Shown: one piece after another, positions 1 through 12,129 of the stretch | Numbering within the stretch: position 1 is the first letter of the stretch | Layout of the letters: each line of letters begins with the position of its first letter | Origin: Lycorma delicatula | Taxonomy: Eukaryota; Arthropoda; Insecta; Hemiptera; Fulgoridae | DNA length: 64,000 nt | Reading direction: 5' to 3' | Assembly: GCF_047948215.1 (NCBI RefSeq) | Contig: NC_134456.1 | Span: 205,204,036 to 205,268,035, forward strand | Notes under the pieces: generated by a model | The model's input: the letters and a program-made list of their open reading frames with translations, nothing else | Database searches by the model: none | What the model was told of the DNA's origin: nothing | Translations under genes and position numbers: made by a program

Positions 1-1044
1 CTTAATTCTTTGTCAGTACTTCATTTTCCTAAAGGCGGACATACTATTGTTTTTCAAATATTTGTAAATTAAATTTTTTTAATCATGTTAAATCTACATG
101 AATCTTTGTATTGTAAAAAAATATAATCCAGAAACTCTTAAGAGAAGCAGTAAAATAAATTAAATTGCAATTAAATTATTGTGAATAATACATACCTTCC
201 TTATGTAGTTTGGTGGTGTCACCACCATTGAGCTGGTCTCACAGACACTACACATATTACATATTCGGTACTTATGCATTAACCAGTATGTTTTGTTTTT
301 TACATACAGCTTGACTATAAGCAATAATTTCTTAATTGTTATTTAAATATTCAAAACATTACTGTTAATTAGTCGAGGTTAGCGAGCGTAGGTTATGTTT
401 GTTTAAATTATGTTGATTCTGTGTACTGACGAATTGTGTATATTTCAGCATAACTTAACCAAACATAAACTATGCTTGCTAACCCCATCAAATTAATGTT
501 AAATATACAAATTATGGTACTTTAAATAATAAATTCAGAAATTATTGCTTATAGTCGAGTTGTGTGTAAAAAAAATATGCATGCTGGTTAATGCATAAGT
601 GCCACAGATTCTTTTACAAACTGATGGTTTGCCTCCTCCCATGTGAAAACATTTTACTCTTTTGGAAATTTATTAATATGAAAATAAAATCTACTTGTTT
701 ATAAAATTTCACAATTCATTTCTTTCAAGAAAAAGTTAAGATTCTATTTAAAAATAATGATGGGAAGATACAGAAATAATAACATGTTAATAAAATATAC
801 AGTAATGTAATTTTGAACCTTATGTTAATTTATCATTCAAAAGAGTATTCAATTTTTGTCTTTGCTGTTGGCTAGTAAATTTTCTTTGAAATGATTGAAT
901 GAAGGTTGAGAACAAAAGGACAATCTTCACTTCTAACCATACTTCTATGTGTTTAAAAAGGTTATGTGATTACTGATATTATTCAGTGAATAATATAATA
1001 ATAATTTATTTAGGTGTAATGTAATTTTGTATGTTTTGATATAG
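1..1044. other. Upstream or intronic sequence before the first visible mRpL19 exon
   Basis: AT-rich DNA ending in an acceptor-like atag at 1041-1044. It contains the foldback MITE at 268-602 and a short palindrome around 212-226 (GGTGGTG, one base, CACCACC). I see no exon with a plausible mitochondrial presequence here, so the true first exon of mRpL19 is either left of the window or too short to recognise. Confidence 0.5.
268..602. repeat. Foldback MITE with about 150 bp inverted arms
   Basis: The left arm from about 268 (GGTACTTATGCATTAACCAG) is matched by the reverse complement of the right arm ending at about 602 (GGCACTTATGCATTAACCAG). The match continues inward through a shared GACTATAAGCAATAATTTCT block and a GGTTAGC/GTTATGTTTG block, leaving only a short centre. 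There is no reading frame. This is the layout of a non-autonomous MITE or foldback DNA element. I could not identify a clear target duplication, so the superfamily is open. Confidence 0.75.
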
Positions 1045-1320
1045 TAACAAAATGGAGCCATGCATTATTATCTACAACACAAGACGGTAGTGAAATTTCA
1101 AGTGAAGCTACTAACTATGAACAGAAAACAGAATCTACTGTTGCAACTACTCCTACTGTCTTTAGAGAAGGCAATAAACCATCTTCTAGAGCAAGATTCA
1201 TGTATCCTGAGTTTTTACCAGATCCAAAATTTGAATGGCGTAATCCAATCAGAGAGAAACTAGAGCGCATGGATATGATGAAAAGGAGGTCCCAAATTGA
1301 TATTCCTGAATTTTATGTTG
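1045..1320 (+). CDS. mRpL19: mRpL19 exon (first one visible)
   Basis: Open from the acceptor at 1041-1044 to the donor GTGAGT at 1321. It codes 91 full codons: a low-complexity S/T/E-rich stretch typical of the variable N-terminus after a presequence, then the conserved [17 protein letters not shown] motif and a [11 protein letters not shown] helix. It starts with the last two bases of a codon, so an upstream exon is required. The exact acceptor is the least certain splice site of the gene because its pyrimidine tract is weak. Confidence 0.85.
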
Positions 1321-4300
1321 GTGAGTAGGATTATCATGTTTGTTATTTGTTATTAGCCCCCACTGTATTAAGTTTCCAATTTTATATTAATAATATGTTT
1401 GATAAAGTTTTATATATATATAACAGAATCTCCTTTCCAAAATTCATAGATGTATATTTATACCTGAAACTTTTCATTGAACATTAACCTAATTGACTTG
1501 AGTTCAGTGTAATACTGTTAAAACATGTTTAAAAAGATAACTTATAGCATGTTTTGAAATAAAATGTTTCAAAACATTAGGAGCACTAATTTACATAAGA
1601 TTAGCACTCCTAGAGAATAAACAATGCATTAAAAATTAAATACACTCAATAAAATTATTTTTTTTAAATGTTTAGTGCAAGATATTCAATTTTTTTTTGC
1701 TCCTATTTGGTTTTTAATATACATGAATTTAAAAAAAATTTATTGACTAGTTACATCAATTTTTTTAGAAGTTCATTTTTGCAGTTTTTTTTTGTTTATT
1801 GGCAGTTTAATAAACTAAATTTACACCAAACCTAAAAAGCATGCTTTTTGACTCCAGTTTCTAGTTTTGGATATTCAATCATTTTTTTGGAAACCAATAG
1901 AGATACAGTTCTTGGGCCCTATCTTTTAAATTTTTTATGTGGGATTCCATATGAAACCACTAATTTTGCTCAAGTATTTGTGTCCACAGGGGTTTAGGAT
2001 AGCATTATTTGGTCTCTCGAGCAGCAATTTGGATGAAATCTTTTGCTACCTGTAATTCGAAAACAAATTATTGCTTGTCCTATGCTTTTGTGTATTTTTC
2101 TCATTATTTTGATAAAAGGAATTTGTAACATCCAGAATATTATACAATTTTCTGAACCATGCAGTAGTAGCATGTAAATTAATCCGAACTCAGGAATTTT
2201 TTTGTTTATTTCTGTGTGTGGCTATACTGCTTGACCATACCCTTATTTAGGTTGTGAGGTTGTTGTTCTTTGGTTATTTAACAATTTTCATGTGATAGTG
2301 TGTTGTGAAAGTTTTTTATTTTATATTAAAAAATCATATTTTCATATTAAATCATAATTTTGTTTGATTATTGTTTCTCTTTATGAGCACATAATATGAC
2401 CCGACAAATAGTTTCTGACTGTGATGTTGGGCTAGGGACAGTGAATGCTATTTTAAAACAATTTAAAGAAACTAGTTCCTTGTAACCTCAAAGGAAAGGC
2501 AAATGTGACCGTAAAAGTAAAATACTCTATAATGTGCAAAAAAGGGCTCTTGTAGGCTTTGGCCCACAAGAGCTAACTGGATCAAAGATGACTGGAAAAA
2601 TGTTTAGTTTTTTGATCAGTCACATTTTTATGTTCAGATGCAAAGGGTTCCATACATTAGTAAAGCATCAGATGAAAAAACATCACCTGCTCATATCCAG
2701 TGATCAATTAAACATCCCCAAAAAAAAAATGTTTTGGAGGTTGTCTCACATTTGAAGGCGCTTGTTCATTACTTTCAGTAGATGGTATGTTGAAAAGTGA
2801 TGCATATATCAAGATTCTGAAGGAAGTGGTTGTGACAACTTCACAACAAATTCAAATCACAACTTCACAAATCATGTACGTGAAGTGATTTAGAATAAAG
2901 GAGGGCATATTAATTACTTAATTACTAGATATTCATCAATTTTACAGATATGGTTTGTTTTCTAAATAAAGTTACTCTTTATTAAAATGTACTTTTTTTA
3001 TGTTATTTAATCTGTGTTAGGATTAATTTGCACATTACTGTTACAGGTAGTATTTTGGCAGTCACATCTTCTACTCCACATGCTCCAAATAAGATTTCTA
3101 AATTTGTTGGCATCTGTATACAAAGAAGTGGTTGTGGTCTCAGAGCTCAATTTGTATTAAGAAATGTCATCGATCAGCTCGGTATGTTTATTAATTAATT
3201 AATTATTTTTTAAAACCAAATTTATAAATACCCTTTTCTTTTCTTTATAACAATTTTCAGATTTGCAATCTATTCATAATTAATTGAAAGCTACTACTAT
3301 ACACATATGTCTTCTTATTATATTAAATCTACAGAAGGATAGGGCATACAAGAAAGGATTAAAAATTATTAATTGACACAGATAAAACTTTAACAGTTGA
3401 CTTAACTCAATCTTTTTATTGTTCATGAAATGAATTCATTAAATTTTAGGACTGTAAATTGTACTATGAATATTTGTATATTATGGGAGTATAATTATTA
3501 TAAAAAAAGTTATACCGAGTGTAAGTGCACAGCTACATTGGCTTATCCACTATACCTTTTATGCGTAGTAATGATTGCTAATAGGTACTTGTTATAACAA
3601 TTTATTAATTCCTGTCTATCTGGGCAGTTAGAAAGATATAAAGTGGTTATCGTCAACTGTAATAATTCATGAATAACAAGAAAACTTAGTTTATACCTCT
3701 TCTTTCTGATATCCGTGTGTAACTTCTTTATAGCATGGCAGAAGACCAGTCATCTCATAATTTTTTTTATATAAATCTTTAATTTTGTTTTCAGCTATGT
3801 TCATTAGTCAGCTGGGTGCATTGAAACTGATTCAGCATTATTCAAATTCAGTGGTTGATTGTAAACAGTTCATAAAACATGCCTTGCCAGTGGAACAACT
3901 TGCCTTGCAAGTGTATCATTACTTTATAGACTTCAGTTTCCAGGACATTATTCCCTGATTAGAGAAAAGCATACTGATTGCTCTTTACTGAGCTAAAAAC
4001 CATTCAATGGAATACATGTTATATGAAGTGATGAGGATCAGTTTTTTAAAATCAAATTTTGAATTAAAGAAACAAACTAAGAGAGAATGAGTGCATGCAT
4101 GTGTTAGGAGGAGGTTATATAGAGTGAAATAAAATGAGAGAGAGAGGAAGGGATGAGTTATATAATTTAGTATGTTTAAATATAAACTTGTATTTAGTGA
4201 CAGATAGGCCATGAACTGTTGTTAATTTATCCAATTGTGGTTTAATTTTGTTCATATTGTGGTTATTATTTATTAAAAACTGTTTTTCTTTTTAATTTTT

Positions 4301-7300
4301 ATGAATAAAAATTCATAAAACCTGAAAAACAGTTAACATGAAATAGTTTAAATTATTCCACGTTAGGAAAAAAAGTTCAAAGGCCTTTTTTAACAATTTA
4401 GTATATAAAAATTCAGATATGAATTTTTAAACTGTCAGATAAGTTTGCAAAGAGGAAAAAAGTATGGATGGATATATAAGAAAAAAAGTGTTTGTGTGTG
4501 GACATCCCAACCCCTGTAGGAGAAGACACCCCACCTTGTGACGATTCCGGTCACCACATCCCCCCCCCCCCGTGTTCTTAGTCCTGATGGGCTTTAATGG
4601 ATGTTGTCTTTTGACCCTTGTAACTTTTTACATCTCACAGTAATAAGCCAGCAGGCCTCGGGATGCCACCGATGTAAATGCCTCCGTAGACATTTACATC
4701 AGTGAATTAGGACTCAGCTTTCGCCTTCACTGTAGGCTTGTTTTGAAGATCTTGATTGTCCTACTTTGTTGCCCTCTGAAGTAGCTAACTGAATTCACAG
4801 AAGCACAGATCCCACCTAGTTCTACTTTGGATTAAGTTATTAGTGAGTAAATGTCTCATAAATGTTGAGACGAATTAAATATATATTAAATATAGTAAAT
4901 AAACATATCACAAGAAATGTTGTTCGCACCAACGGAATTTATTCCTCGTTCCCTTAGTGAACTCAACTTTGTGAATGGACAATATAGAGAATAGAAAAGA
5001 TCATGTCGTGTAATATAATTGATCCAGAAAGGTGTCTCTACATTTGTAAATTTTTAAACAGCATCAGCGGAGTACATATATCAAAAGCATTTTCTAATGG
5101 CAAAGTTATAGATTCAACTTTCTTTTAAAATTTAGTTACAGGAAATTATAGATATCAAAAAATTTAGATGATGTGGGAGTTAAATTCTGGAAAGGAAACA
5201 TTAGAAGATAAAACATAAGATGCACTATAATTATAGTGAAAACCCATAAAATTGATCTTGAAAATAATATATTAAGATGATATGTTTCTTCTTATTTTCC
5301 AAAATAAGTTTTCGATCTGGTGTGGTTCAGTCACTCTTTTTCAGTCATTTCATCACTACTTTCCAGACACTTCCTCCTTTGTTTACTTCCTGATATTTTA
5401 CCCTTTATTCCAGTCTGAACATTGATTTTGTTTCAGATTTTTTCATTCTGTATTTTTCCATTCTTTGCAAAAGGCTAAACCAATTAGCTGTTTCTATCTT
5501 TTCATTGATAATTTCCATAATAATCTTTTCTCATATAATAACAAAAATAAAAAAACATATATGAAGGATGGCTGAAATGTAGTGTACAGTCGCTCATAAA
5601 TAAAATGTAACAGTTAACTTAAACAAATAGGCATAAAGTACATTTTGTTGCTGCAAAAAATTACATTTATTTTTCCAAGTCACCATTTAATAGCCCTACC
5701 ATTTTTGTTCTAGCTAAACATTTCCCCAACAGTAAACTAGTTTTTTACATTCTGTTAATAAAGAATGCTGGTGGTGTTTATTGATCCATGACCTCACTCT
5801 ATCTTTGGAAATATCCATGGTGAAATGAATACACGTAATATCCTCTTTAATTGCAGAGCACCAAATCTGGTAAATATGGAGGATATGAATAGGTTTAAAT
5901 TTCAATTTCACATGAGCCTTGGCAGATGCATGTGATGTATTGATGTGTGTGGTCGAGCATTATCATTACCCCAGAACACTGTCAAAAGCATTTATTTTAC
6001 AGTGGGTTGTGTTTTGAATTTTTTTTGATTGTGGTGAATCGTAGTGCCAATATTCTATGCTCTGACATTTTTCTTCTTCTCGGTCAAACTGATGCACCCA
6101 AGTTTCATCACCCATCACAATATTGAAAAGGACGTCACCTTTTCCATCACCACAACGTTTCAGAAGCTGTTCATAACATTCTTTTTGTTGTATGTCCCTT
6201 TCTGTAAGTTTGCATTGCATCCATCCATCACAAACAGATCTTATGGTAGTCCAGTCATTCAATAATATGTCCCCATTTTGTTTTTGATATGCCTGTCTGG
6301 GTGGCAATGTTGTGTGATGTGACAATCATTTTGAATCAATTCTCGAACTCTGTTTGGTGCTTCTCATCAGTCACAGAAACTAGTTGACTACTACTTAGTT
6401 CAACTTCATTATTCACTTTAACAGCTCCTGATGCATGAAATTTTATACCCCACCTATTACACTACTTTGAACAATTTAATCACTGTAAAAAGCTTTTAGA
6501 CAATAAATGTCATTAGTGTTCACTTTTTCCACTTTTAAAAATTCAGTTACTTCACATTGTTTTAGACATTGACGTTGGACATACTCAACCCCAAAACATT
6601 GGCAACTTGACATAAATGAGAGGTGTGGGTCAGTGAATTTTGGAATGTTACTACTAAGGGAATGAATCTACAAGATAGCCTTTTGCTTTGTGCAACATTT
6701 TTCTCTCCTGTTATGTCCCAGTATACATTACATTTCAGTCAACCCTCATATCTTACAACTCTGACACAGTCACCTGTTATTTTTCTATATCATAAGTATC
6801 TAATTTAATTAGCTTGAATTTTACTATCCATAGTTTGAGTAATCATCTATCTTTCAGATTTAATATCTAATAACTGTTATAGAATACAATTTAAACATTA
6901 CCTTGCATTTTACTTTGTTGTTATTTCTCATTCTGTGATAAATCTTCTACAGGTTGCTTTTCTCTGCAAATAAGTTTCCCACCCTCTGATGTTTCACACT
7001 TCACACACTTGGAATTACTCATTGTCTCCAATGATTTTGCATGAATTTTTATTTCTCTTCATGCTTATTTTCCTTTTTACCTATTGTCGTGAATTAATTT
7101 TTTCTCTACAAATTCTCATTTTACATTGTTCTATAATTTTATTCTTCTCATTAAACTGAGCTTTCACCTCTTTTTCACTATTTCTTGTTATCATAATTTA
7201 ATCTTCTGAACAACATGGAATAAAGACAAAAACTAATGAAATAACACTTTTTTAGTTAATCTTTTCTTCTCATATTTCTTCAACTCTCTAACTGTGCTCC

Positions 7301-10300
7301 TCATTCATTATACACCCTTTATCATCTGTACCAGCTCTTCTGAAACACCTTTCCTCATTACAGTCTTTTAAATTTTTTCTTATACCACACGCAAAAGATT
7401 TAGTGTACTCAAAAAAGTCATTACATTGTTATTACAGTATTTGTACTGTTCTAAAGCTAGAGATAGTTCACAGATCTCTGACATAATTGTTTAATGTGTT
7501 TGTAGTTTTTTATTTTATGTATTTTGTTATTACAGGTACTGAAATAGTTTATAGAATATATGATCCAACTATACAAAAAATTGATGTGCTTAGGTTAGAG
7601 AAGAGACTTGATAATGAATTATTTTACCTTAGAGATGCTTTACCAGAATATAGTACTTTCCCTTTGGACATGGAGGTTGAATTTCTTCCTGAAGGTTCAG
7701 ATGTACCGGTCAACGATGTCAAGGTACCTCTTAGTAAATACAAATTAATAATTTGCTATTGCAAATCAGTACTACTGTTAAAAGCCTAGACAGCATAGGA
7801 GAAAGTTTATTTCTTTTAACTAATTGTGTATTATATAAGTTAATTTTATACTTCTGTAACTCCCGGACAAAAGCTTTGTTTTATGTACTTATGCAATACC
7901 CTGTAAAATTTTATTAAACATTACTGAGAAAATTTTTCCCTTTCTTACATTCCATTCATTTTAAAAAGAAAAGTGTTTATTTGTTTACTATTATTTTGTT
8001 TTTGAGATTAGAAAATTAAAAAAAAATTTAACCATTTAATTTAATATACAGTTATATAAACTAAAAATCTACTAATGTGCAAAAAATCATTACAAAATTT
8101 TACAAGTTGTTTTTTTGTGTAAAATTTGAAAAATAAGTGAATTATTAGTGATTTTTTGTTTCAGTTACCTTGTAGTAATGAAATTAAGTCATAGCTGAAA
8201 CTGGGAATGATTTATAAGTAATGAACCTATGATATTAAATAATAACATACCAAAGGTAATGAAATGTGATTGAAGGGCTAGTAATGAAATGTTAAATATT
8301 ACAGTACAAGAACACAATAAACAAGAGTTTTTGTATTTAGGTTGTAAAATGAGAGCTTTTATACAGAAAAGAAACTTACTGGTATTAATCATAGATTTAG
8401 AAATTAGAAAGAAATTCTCTGAAATATTTTTATAGAGTGTAAGACTTTATGGAAGTGAAAAGTGGACAGGAAGGAAAGTCTGAGATAATTTGAGATATGA
8501 TGTAGAAAAATGATGAAAATTTATTGGTTTAATAATAATATAAGATAAAAGGAAGTTTTAAGATAAATTGATAAGCAAGAATTTTTTTCATATAAAAAGG
8601 TCAAGGCAAATTGATATTATTTAAGCAACACAATGGAAAATGCTTATGATTTTAAGAAATAAGATTGCAGAAATCTGTGGGTAAAATATCAGTTGACTAT
8701 GTTTCTTGAAAATACCCCAAAAAATACATTGAAAGTTAATATTACAGGTTTTAAATTTAAAATTGATTTGTATGCGTTATAAAGTCTCTGTCTTTCTTTA
8801 CCTTTTAGTCTCAATTAATGTGATTGCAATTTTGGGTAGAATTTTTAAATTATATTTAATAATTTAAAATTATTTTATAGGTTAAATTGAAATCAAAACC
8901 ATGGACTCAAAGGTGGGATTTAAGGAGTTTTAACGGTATTGCAGATATACCAGTTTTGACTCCAAAACAATTGATAAGACGTAGTAAAAACTTGAAACCT
9001 TGGGAAAAGTATGATCTGATGAAGCAGTACAGGTCAGTGTTATTAGAATTTCCTCATTAGCTATGAACCCTAATACTGATGAGAGTCTGTAAGCAATTTC
9101 ATATGTTTTTCAGTGTGTATTATATTGTACATTATACTTTGTAATTATTTTATTTACATAAACTTAGTGATAGATTTTTGCTTTTTTGAAAATGAAGCAT
9201 ATGCATTAACAAGTGTTCACTGAGAATAATTACTTATTGCAGAATTAAGGTTCCTGAGGTCCTTAATAACAGCTATAGCTTGTTTAAAAAGAAAGGTATC
9301 CATGAAGAACTTAACATTAATGACTGAATGATAAAGTAAAAGTGTATAAGTGACAGTGGCTCAGGCATATTAAAGTAAATATTTACAAAGAACTTCTAGC
9401 AAGTTATTAAACTGTAAACCTGTAGCAGGAATTATGGATCATATAGAGCATGATGCCATCTACTAATGAAAGAAAAGAAGAGAACATCAATTTGAAAGCA
9501 TTCAATAACTGATAATTATATATTAACTGACAGTTAATATATAATCTGGTCAGTTAATTATATATTAACTGACCTTTGAGCACCAGCTACAAGAACCTTT
9601 TGCTGTTGGTATTTCCACAAAATTCAGATCTGTATCTTATTGTATAATCATATACAAATCTGAATTGAACAGCCTTTGATGACTGTTATTCCTTATTACC
9701 TTTTTTATGGTGAATAAAAAACAGTTTATAATAGATATAGTTCTAAAAACGCTTTGTTTTTAAGTTGCGAAGTATTGGAAAATTTTTATCCTGATTTCTG
9801 CTCTACCAGTGAAAAGAAGCTGTACTAAAATTCTTGGGAAGAGTATCTGGTTTTGTATTTATTTTTTGACTTTAATAAATGTTTTAATGTGTCCCAGAAC
9901 CTAGAAACCACATCATCTAACAGAGAAAATTGTTAAAAAGTCCTAAAAATTTCCCAAAAATATTTTTTAAGGTTTAGCTTAAATTTATTTTTTAAATTAC
10001 CAATAAACAGATACTTTTAACTTTGTTAAAGAAAAAAACTTTAGAGTTTAATTCTGAGACATTTGGTGTAAGTAAAATCAACTGAAAACAAAAGTTTAAA
10101 AAATATTACTTTAAAAAAAAAATGGAAGAAAAATGTTAACTTTAAACTGAACCAAAAATCTTTCTGATATTGCAAATAAATTCTAGAAATAAAATTTATT
10201 TCTAGAGATTTAGAAAAAAAAAGTTAGTCTTTAAAATAAACAAAAATTTGCAAAAATGTTTCATGTTTAAAGTTTTAAAATTTACTTCATAAGTTGCAAA

Positions 10301-11092
10301 TGCTAGAGCAGTTGATTAACAGTTCATTTTTGTGTACTACATTAAATAATCCTGTATTTGTATTTGAATAATTAAGTTGTAATTTTCATTACATTGCTTT
10401 AGGCAGCTTTAAAGTAGCTCATTAATTAAATTCTGGTGTGAAGGAATGGAATAAAGAAAAATTAGTAATATCAATTATCTTAAGTACTTTACCAGATAGT
10501 GTGATTAAGTAGATGTGGATACATTTGTTGGATATCAGATAAAAAAGAATTCAGTTTTCTTATTTAACTTAAAACACAATTATAAGTAAGCATGGGTAAT
10601 TCTTTGTTATAAACAATATGGATTTGTAAATGGTATAATTACATCACAAATTTCATTTTCTGTCTTATATATAATTTGTTGCCATATATTTATAATATAG
10701 TATACTTAGAAATAACTGTGTCATTTCATCCTGTCCTTAGATACAGGTAAAAAATAATAGATTTAAGAAAGAGAAAATAGTCCCATAGTTCATGTCGTAA
10801 AGATTTAAAGTAATTATACTCTACTTATAACATTGTTACTAGACTTATAAGAACCAGTTGGTGGTGAGCAGTGATTTCCTGATCTGCACAAATCTCACAT
10901 TAAATAAATATTTTATTTTTCACTCAGTTCTGTAATGATGGTTATTCTTATTTTTATTGTAGGTTGACAATACCTGAAGAAGAACAGAATGAAATATTTG
11001 CAGAAGTTTATTCAGAACTACACCAGTTGGAATTGTTACGAAAGAAAATTAAGCGTAAAAGGATGTTTGTTAAACCTGTTAAAACATCATAA
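1045..11092 (+). CDS. mRpL19: Mitochondrial large ribosomal subunit protein L19 (bL19m), five exons seen, 5' end missing
   Basis: Structural protein of the mitochondrial 39S ribosomal subunit, bacterial L19 family, nuclear-encoded and imported into mitochondria. The joined exons are 1045-1320, 3047-3181, 7536-7723, 8881-9032 and 10963-11092, giving about 292 codons ending at TAA 11090-11092. Every junction is GT-AG and keeps frame (phases 1, 1, 0, 2). Recognisable family stretches are [18 protein letters not shown], the L19 core with GSILAVT and [18 protein letters not shown], then [20 protein letters not shown] and [18 protein letters not shown], and a basic C-terminus rich in K and R. Human MRPL19 is also about 292 residues, so little is missing: probably the presequence and start codon on an unseen upstream exon. 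The ATG at 1060 is in another frame and is not the start. The identification is by remembered family resemblance, not a search. Confidence 0.93.
2397..2925 (+). pseudogene. Tc1-like transposase relic in an mRpL19 intron
   Basis: Conceptual frames give [20 protein letters not shown] (helix-turn-helix), then in shifted frames a stretch like the Tc1 NWT-DDWKNVFFSDESHF catalytic region, a KKMFW-like block and [18 protein letters not shown], then a terminal IKNKGGHI-like motif typical of Tc1 C-termini. Frames change several times, stops interrupt, and the segment holding the last catalytic acid is gone. It is a decayed Tc1-type element on the same strand as the host gene. Terminal repeats were not found. 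Confidence 0.75.
3047..3181 (+). CDS. mRpL19: mRpL19 exon, L19 core
   Basis: Acceptor TTACAG just before 3047 and donor GTATGT after 3181. It encodes the start of the L19 beta-barrel: [40 protein letters not shown] and VIDQLG. It enters and leaves in phase 1, consistent with both neighbours. Confidence 0.93.
3182..5713. other. mRpL19 intron, mostly featureless, with one GC-richer island
   Basis: AT-rich intronic DNA. The stretch 4495-4830 stands out: it has a C12-13 run near 4559, inverted blocks around CATTTACATC, and normal GC content in an AT-rich surround, which looks like a fragment of an unidentified repeat. I found no exon or family match. Small open frames such as the minus-strand one at 3985-4212 have no family resemblance. 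Confidence 0.4.
5714..6450 (-). pseudogene. Mariner transposase relic, antisense in an mRpL19 intron
   Basis: The minus-strand frame 6325-5966 contains the mariner signature [13 protein letters not shown] followed by [11 protein letters not shown], which carries the first catalytic aspartate. The frame 5911-5714 resembles the transposase C-terminus (DRVRSWINK... LVYCWG). The two pieces are joined by frameshifts with the middle (second and third catalytic acids) lost or scrambled, and the helix-turn-helix N-terminus is only faintly recognisable up to about 6450. Clear terminal repeats were not found, so the ends are approximate. This is a dead copy. The plus-strand frame 6044-6265 is its shadow. 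Confidence 0.8.
6451..7535. other. mRpL19 intron, no feature seen
   Basis: T-rich intronic sequence after the mariner relic. The small open frame at 6623-6808 has no recognisable motif and probably arises by chance. Confidence 0.4.
7536..7723 (+). CDS. mRpL19: mRpL19 exon, central region
   Basis: Acceptor TTACAG at 7530-7535 and donor GTACCT after 7723. The 62 codons contain the most conserved part of mitochondrial L19, with [18 protein letters not shown] and [12 protein letters not shown]. An ATG-started frame at 7487 reads through the upstream intron and the downstream intron and is not a separate gene. Confidence 0.94.
8340..8665 (+). pseudogene. LINE reverse-transcriptase C-terminal relic
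   Basis: In shifting plus frames I can follow DLEIRKKF... [11 protein letters not shown]... and a later RSRQIDII block. This matches, in order, the region after the RT domain of the open LINE at 50.8-52.6 kb (NVRKRFLKVYVWSVALYGSE onward). It has many stops. It is a decayed copy of a related RTE-like LINE inside an mRpL19 intron. Boundaries are approximate. Confidence 0.55.
8881..9032 (+). CDS. mRpL19: mRpL19 exon, C-terminal region
   Basis: Acceptor TTTTATAG at the end of 8880 and donor GTCAGT after 9032. It encodes [19 protein letters not shown] and [16 protein letters not shown], basic and tryptophan-rich as in mitochondrial L19. It leaves in phase 2, matching the next exon. Confidence 0.93.
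9033..10962. other. mRpL19 last intron
   Basis: AT-rich intron with a short cluster of perfect inverted repeats at 9515-9574. No coding or mobile-element signature was recognised elsewhere in it. Confidence 0.5.
9515..9574. repeat. Two adjacent perfect inverted repeats
   Basis: First: 15-base arms ATTATATATTAACTG and CAGTTAATATATAAT around one base (9515-9545). Second: 11-base arms GGTCAGTTAAT and ATTAACTGACC around TATAT (9548-9574). The CAGTTAAT core recurs in alternating orientation, so several alternative hairpins are possible. Confidence 0.85.
10963..11092 (+). CDS. mRpL19: mRpL19 last coding exon
   Basis: Acceptor TTATTGTAG before 10963 and stop TAA at 11090-11092. It encodes [19 protein letters not shown] and a strongly basic tail ([17 protein letters not shown]), as expected for an rRNA-binding ribosomal protein. 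A 3'UTR of about 140 bases follows. Confidence 0.92.
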
Positions 11093-11215
11093 CACTTTTA
11101 GTTTCTCCTTTTTTCTGATCAGTTTTTTTTTACCAGTTTATTGTTTTGAGTAATATTAGATTGATTTTTATCAGTACTTTTAATTGTAATTATTATTACT
11201 GTTCTGTATGTTGAT

Positions 11216-11221
11216 AATAAA
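11216..11221 (+). promoter_or_regulatory. Poly(A) signal of mRpL19
   Basis: Canonical AATAAA 124 bases after the mRpL19 stop codon, followed by T-rich sequence within 40 bases. The spacing suits cleavage near 11235-11250. Confidence 0.75.
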
Positions 11222-12129
11222 ATCTTCACAGTTAGCCCGTAGTTCATATATATTTTTTTGTAATCTTAATAATTATTTACAAATTCCTTTATCACCAGTG
11301 AGATTTAGTGTTTATATTTTAAGAGGGAGGAACCTTGCTTTTACCTGATAGGTGGTTTAGCCATAAGGTTTATATATATATATAGGTTTGCATGTATAGC
11401 TGTACCAGCTATACATGTCCTAACATCCTCATTATCAGATGAATTGAAAATACACCCAAAGAATTGAAAGGAAGAAAAATCAAGGAAAGAGAAAAATGTG
11501 AGCGGCTAGAAAAGATGCTGTCTTTAAATCATAGTACAAAAGCAACTCCATCTAGAGAAAAGAAAGAAAGCACCAGCCTAAGTTGCAATCCTGACTAATC
11601 CCTTAAAAATTTGGACTATTTTAATCAGATAGGATCAATATATAATTGATAAACAATTTTTCATTGAGCAACTTAAATAAATACCACAAAAAAAATTGGT
11701 TTTCTTCCACAAGTTAAAATATAATTTAAAATAGACTCTAAAGGAACAACCTCACTCTTCCCCATAATTGTTTAGCATATTGAGTTATCCAACTAAATTA
11801 TAAATCATTCAGTCAGACCCACATTAGAGGTGAACTGGTCAGCTAAATAGTTAGCATTGTCTTTGATAAGATATTGAGACAACTGCTCTATGACGCAGCA
11901 GAACAAATTTATTTACATGAAATAAAGCAGATTCTCAGTAACCCTGTTTAACATCTGTTTAAAACATACCAAGAATTTGGTAAGAAATAATTTAAGATTT
12001 GGAAACTATAAATAATGTATAAAGACTTGATAAGATTAGGAACAAATTACATTTCTCATTATTTGTATTTTTAAAACTTTGTTAGAGTGAAATTAATTTA
12101 AAATAATAAATAATTGAATTGTGGCACTA
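11222..12129. other. Intergenic DNA downstream of mRpL19
   Basis: AT-rich sequence with one perfect hairpin at 11391-11417. No gene or element was recognised. Confidence 0.45.
11391..11417. repeat. Perfect 12-base hairpin 3' of mRpL19
   Basis: CATGTATAGCTG, three-base loop, CAGCTATACATG. It lies about 170 bases after the poly(A) signal, beside a short TA run. It may be a remnant of a small palindromic element; no function is inferred. Confidence 0.7.

Noticed and set aside
1060..1263. Plus-strand ATG frame overlapping the first mRpL19 exon
   Set aside because: It is out of frame with the conserved L19 reading frame, which is open through the whole exon in another phase.
3985..4212. Minus-strand 75-codon frame in an mRpL19 intron
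   Set aside because: Leu-, Phe- and Tyr-rich translation of AT-rich DNA without motif, splice context or composition shift.
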